Shown: piece after piece, positions 61,358 to 64,000 of the stretch
Position numbering within the stretch: position 1 is the stretch's first letter
How the letters are laid out: every line of letters begins with the position of its first letter
DNA from: an uncultured Gemmiger sp.
GTDB taxonomy: Bacteria > Bacillota > Clostridia > Oscillospirales > Ruminococcaceae
Assembly (NCBI GenBank): GCA_944382785.1
Contig: CALWNO010000005.1
Location: forward strand, 1 to 64,000
Direction of reading: 5' to 3'
Length of the DNA: 64,000 nt
Position numbers and translations under genes: made by a program
Notes under the pieces: generated by a model
The model's input: only the letters and a program-made list of their open reading frames with translations
What the model was told of the DNA's origin: nothing
Databases searched by the model: none

Positions 61358-61395
61358 GAAAACCCCGGACCGTTCGGTCCGGGGTTTTTGTTTTT
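61358..61395. terminator. Bidirectional terminator between the two MATE genes
   Basis: AAAACCCCGGACC pairs with GGTCCGGGGTTTTT around GTTC. A bases on one side and T bases on the other let it stop both genes. Confidence 0.9.
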
Positions 61396-62744
61396 CAGGC
61401 AGGGAGTTTTGCGTACATCCGGCGCTGTTCCTGTAAGACCAGCACCAGGGAGAGGAGGGTGGCCAGCAGATCGCTGATGGGCTGGGCGAAGAAGATGCCG
61501 TTGATCTGCCACACCAGAGGCAGCAGGTAGAGGAAGGGCACCAGGAAGAGCACCTGCCGCAGCAGGGAGATGAGCACCGAGGGAACCGGCCGGTTGATGG
61601 ACTGGAAGAAGGTGGTGGCCAGCATGACGAAGCCCAGCACCGGGGTGATGCAGAAGTTGATGCGCAGGCCTTCCACACCGATGTCGAACATCTCCTGGGT
61701 GCCGCCGAAGGCCGCCAGGATCTGCTGAGGGAAGACCAGCACCGCCACCCAGATGAGGCAGGTGATACCCACCGACAGGGCAGTGGCCTGGTAGAAGGTC
61801 TGCATGACCCGCTTGTAGTTGCCGCTGCCATAGTTGTTGCCCAAAATAGGCTGGATGCCCTGGCTGATGCCGCTGGCGGGCATGATGACGAAGGTCATGA
61901 TGCTGGAGATGACCGCATACACGCTGATGGCGATGTCCCCGCCGTAGCGGCCCAGCTGGCTGTTGTACACCAGGCTGATGAAGCCCATGGCCATCTGGGC
62001 CACCCAGAAGGCGAACCCGCAGGAGAGGATGTTGCCGCTCATCTTCTCCTGTAGACGGAAGATGGCCGGGGAAACCTTGACCAGGGTACGGCCGCTGAGC
62101 ACCAGAAAGGCCCCGAAGGTGGCGGAGAGACACTGGCCGATGACGGTGGCCAGGGCGGCCCCCGCCACGCCCCAGTGAAAACCAATGACAAAGACCGCGT
62201 CCAGCAGGATATTGGTGACCGCCCCGATACCGGTGACGCACATACCGAGGATCGGCTTGCCGGACACCCGCACAAAGTCGCAGAAAACCTGGGAAAGCCC
62301 CTGGAAGAGGCACCCCAACGCCACAATGCGGTAGTAGACCACCGCGTAAGGGTAGGCGGTGTCGGTGACGCCGAAGAGCTGAAGCAGCGGGTCGGTGAGA
62401 AGAAGCAGAAAGACCGAAAGCAACACTTCAAAGAAGCAGGCCAGCACAAAGGCATTGCCGAAGGTCCGGTTCATCCGTTTGTGGTCCCCCTGGCCGGAGA
62501 AGAGGCTGAAGCAGGTGGCACCGCCGGCGCTGCACATGAGCCCGAAGGCCATCATCATGTAGGAGAGGGGAAAACATACCGACAGCCCCGCCAGGGCGGA
62601 GGTCCCCACCCAGTTGCCCACAAAGATCCGGTCCACGATGTTGTAAATGGCGGTGATGAGCAGCGAGATGGCCGCAGGGATGGAAAAGCGCAGGATCATG
62701 GGGAACAGCGGCCCGTTCCGGTAATCCACCTGGGTAGTTTGCAT
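61395..62744 (-). CDS. MATE-family efflux transporter, MarR-linked
   Basis: A 449-residue protein with 12 helices, beginning with LRFSIPAAISLLITAIYNIVDRIFVG. The ATG 62744 follows AGGAGG. It lies 91 bases downstream of the MarR gene, in the same direction, and has a copy of the MarR-type operator in its leader. It is therefore probably derepressed by a MarR ligand, likely its own substrate. Confidence 0.9.
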   Translation of the reverse strand: MQTTQVDYRNGPLFPMILRFSIPAAISLLITAIYNIVDRIFVGNWVGTSALAGLSVCFPLSYMMMAFGLMCSAGGATCFSLFSGQGDHKRMNRTFGNAFVLACFFEVLLSVFLLLLTDPLLQLFGVTDTAYPYAVVYYRIVALGCLFQGLSQVFCDFVRVSGKPILGMCVTGIGAVTNILLDAVFVIGFHWGVAGAALATVIGQCLSATFGAFLVLSGRTLVKVSPAIFRLQEKMSGNILSCGFAFWVAQMAMGFISLVYNSQLGRYGGDIAISVYAVISSIMTFVIMPASGISQGIQPILGNNYGSGNYKRVMQTFYQATALSVGITCLIWVAVLVFPQQILAAFGGTQEMFDIGVEGLRINFCITPVLGFVMLATTFFQSINRPVPSVLISLLRQVLFLVPFLYLLPLVWQINGIFFAQPISDLLATLLSLVLVLQEQRRMYAKLPA

Positions 62745-62762
62745 GGGTACCTCCTGAATATA

Positions 62763-62780
62763 TTAGTTTCCTAAGTATTT
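62763..62780 (-). promoter_or_regulatory. MarR-type operator in front of the MATE gene
   Basis: ATTAGTTTCCTAAGTATT, an imperfect inverted repeat (TTAG / CTAA) with nearly the same core as the one before the marR-type gene. Confidence 0.65.
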
Positions 62781-62835
62781 AGCCCTGGAAAAGGCCGCCG
62801 GCGGGCGCTGTGCCCCACCGGCAGCCGTTGGGTGT

Positions 62836-63258
62836 TCAGGGGATGTTTTGCAGCATCTGCTCCATGACCCGCAGAAAGGTCTCCAGGTCGTCTGGGTCGA
62901 TGTCCCGGGTCAACCGGGCTTCCAGGGTGTGAATGTCCTCCATGACCGCCTCCCGGTAGGCCAGCCCCTTGGGGCAGACCACGATGCGCTTGCGGCGGGC
63001 GTCCCCGGGCAGGGATTCCCGCCGGATGAGGCCATCCCGCTCCATCTTCTGGAGCAGCTGGGTGGCGGAGGAGGGACGCAGGGAGTATTCCTCCTCCACG
63101 TCCCTCTGGAACACATCCCCGTTCTGGGCCAGCAGAAAGTGGAGTACCTTGCCCTGGGCGCCGCTCATCTGCCCTTTGGTGGAAAAGGCGTCCATCCGGC
63201 GGCGCAGCTTGTTGGACAGCTTGCTCACATACCGCGTGGCGTTCCGGTCGTGTTCCAT
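62836..63258 (-). CDS. MarR-family repressor
   Basis: A 140-residue protein with winged-helix sequence (GDVFQRDVEEEYSLRPSSATQLLQKME, then a GLIRRESLPGDARRKRIVV wing). The DxRxKxxxx wing motif DARRKRIVV is typical. The ATG 63258 follows GGGAGG. It probably represses itself and the MATE gene through the two shared palindromes. Confidence 0.9.
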   Translation of the reverse strand: MEHDRNATRYVSKLSNKLRRRMDAFSTKGQMSGAQGKVLHFLLAQNGDVFQRDVEEEYSLRPSSATQLLQKMERDGLIRRESLPGDARRKRIVVCPKGLAYREAVMEDIHTLEARLTRDIDPDDLETFLRVMEQMLQNIP

Positions 63259-63274
63259 GGGGTTCCCTCCCGAT

Positions 63275-63293
63275 ACTTAGTTACCTAAGAATA
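63275..63293 (-). promoter_or_regulatory. MarR-type operator overlapping the -10 of the marR-type gene
   Basis: ACTTAGTTACCTAAGAATA holds the inverted repeat CTTAG-TTAC-CTAAG and overlaps the TATTCT at 63288-63293, so a bound repressor would block polymerase. Confidence 0.7.
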
Positions 63294-63316
63294 GGCCATT
63301 TTCCCCCGCCTGTCAA
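63288..63316 (-). promoter_or_regulatory. Promoter of the marR-type gene
   Basis: Leftward TTGACA (63311-63316), 17 bases, TATTCT (63288-63293). Confidence 0.75.
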
Positions 63317-63320
63317 GGGG

Positions 63321-64000
63321 TCAGGTCTTTTCGTTTTCAATGGCCACCTTGATGACCTTGTCCCGCCGGTGCTCGAAGAGGTCGTAAGCCGCTTCGATCT
63401 CTTTGAGGGGGAAGGTGTGGGTGATGAGGGGGGTGGTGTCGATCTTGCCCGCGGCGATGAGGTCCAGGGTCTCTTTACAGTGGCAGCCGTCCACCCCGCC
63501 GGTCTTGAAGATCAGGTTCTTGCCGTACATGTCCGGCAAAGGCAGGGTCTGGGGGCGGTCGTACATGGCCACGATGGTAACCACGGCGTTGGGGCGGGCA
63601 CACTCCCAGGCCAGGCGGAAGGTGTCCTCAGTGCCCGCCACCTCCAGCACCGCATCGGCCCCGCCGTGGTCGCTGTTCGCCCGCACGAATTCCGGCAGAC
63701 CTTCCGGCGGCACGGCCAGCACCTGGGGATAGTGGGTGCGCACAAAGGCCAGACGGTCGGGGTCCTTCTCACAGAGGATGATCCGCCCCGGTTCTTTGAG
63801 CTGCACACACTGCAGGGTGCACAGGCCGGTGGGCCCGGCGCCCAGAATCAGCACGGTATCCCCCTTATGGATCTCCCCGATGTCTGCCGCCCAGTAGCCG
63901 GTGGCCAGCAGGTCCCCCACAAACAGGGCCTGGGCATCGGTGACGGTGTCGGGGATGGGGGTCAGGCCGGTATCGGCATGAGGCACCCGCACATACTCCG
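63321..64000 (-). CDS. MDR-type zinc alcohol dehydrogenase, partial (N-terminus beyond window)
   Basis: The frame is open to the right edge (reading EYVRVPHADTGL at the limit), so only the C-terminal 226 or so residues are present. The NAD-binding Rossmann motif ILGAGPTGLCTLQ and the FKTGGVDGCHCKETLDLI and KVIKVAIE segments match medium-chain dehydrogenases. The catalytic zinc site lies in the missing part. It catalyses oxidation of an alcohol or polyol; which one is not decided. It ends just before the marR promoter. Confidence 0.87.
   Translation of the reverse strand, partial: EYVRVPHADTGLTPIPDTVTDAQALFVGDLLATGYWAADIGEIHKGDTVLILGAGPTGLCTLQCVQLKEPGRIILCEKDPDRLAFVRTHYPQVLAVPPEGLPEFVRANSDHGGADAVLEVAGTEDTFRLAWECARPNAVVTIVAMYDRPQTLPLPDMYGKNLIFKTGGVDGCHCKETLDLIAAGKIDTTPLITHTFPLKEIEAAYDLFEHRRDKVIKVAIENEKT

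Overview
The window looks like chromosome of a GC-rich gut-type Firmicute, most likely an Oscillospiraceae/Ruminococcaceae relative (Faecalibacterium/Gemmiger/Subdoligranulum range). The grounds are AGGAGG-type ribosome binding sites, TTGACA-17-TATAAT promoters, a Gram-positive tRNA(Trp)-type T-box leader, ClpP/MarR/AraC/MATE genes of clostridial style, and strong GC3 bias. Genus is an inference; no rRNA or marker gene is present.

Positions 1-48462 form one very large accessory locus of 26 genes, and this is the candidate undescribed system. Transcription unit A runs leftward from a sigma-A-like promoter at 31612-31640 past the left edge. It encodes a single-pass membrane protein, three tandem tubulin/FtsZ-like proteins, an unknown cytosolic protein, a multi-pass VWA protein, a small beta-rich protein, a TRAFAC-type GTPase with zinc ribbons, a paralogue of it with a destroyed P-loop, a GAP1-like partner, four small membrane proteins, a secreted/anchored VWA protein, a HerA-like ATPase and an acidic octapeptide-repeat protein cut by the window edge. 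An internal promoter at 6903-6931 can separately drive the last three. A lone rightward gene (31867-32958, zinc ribbon plus membrane anchor) has its own near-consensus promoter.

Transcription unit B runs leftward from about 45480 to 33039. It encodes a CHAT protease with helical repeats, a sigma-70-like factor, a soluble ZAS-type anti-sigma-like protein, a 1892-residue STAND/AAA-like ATPase and an unknown partner. Unit C runs rightward from 45626 and is divergent from B: an unknown protein, a VirD4/TraG-like ATPase and a ClpP paralogue, tightly coupled, ending at a bidirectional terminator (48472-48511). The parts list (nucleotide-dependent polymer, GTPase switch, surface VWA modules, pumping ATPases, two proteases, dedicated sigma control) suggests an envelope-associated, NTP-driven, protease-armed machine. 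It resembles in composition the GTPase/VWA/CHAT/STAND conflict systems predicted by comparative genomics, but the function here is inference.

From 48522 rightward the content is ordinary: a membrane HExxH peptidase, a T-box-controlled TrpB2-type gene, two glycoside hydrolases, an AraC regulator, an endonuclease/exonuclease/phosphatase-fold membrane protein, an M50-like protease with a PqqD-like front, two convergent MATE transporters, a MarR regulator with two matching operators, and the 3' part of an MDR alcohol dehydrogenase running off the right edge. No tRNA, rRNA, CRISPR array, transposase, integrase or prophage gene was seen.
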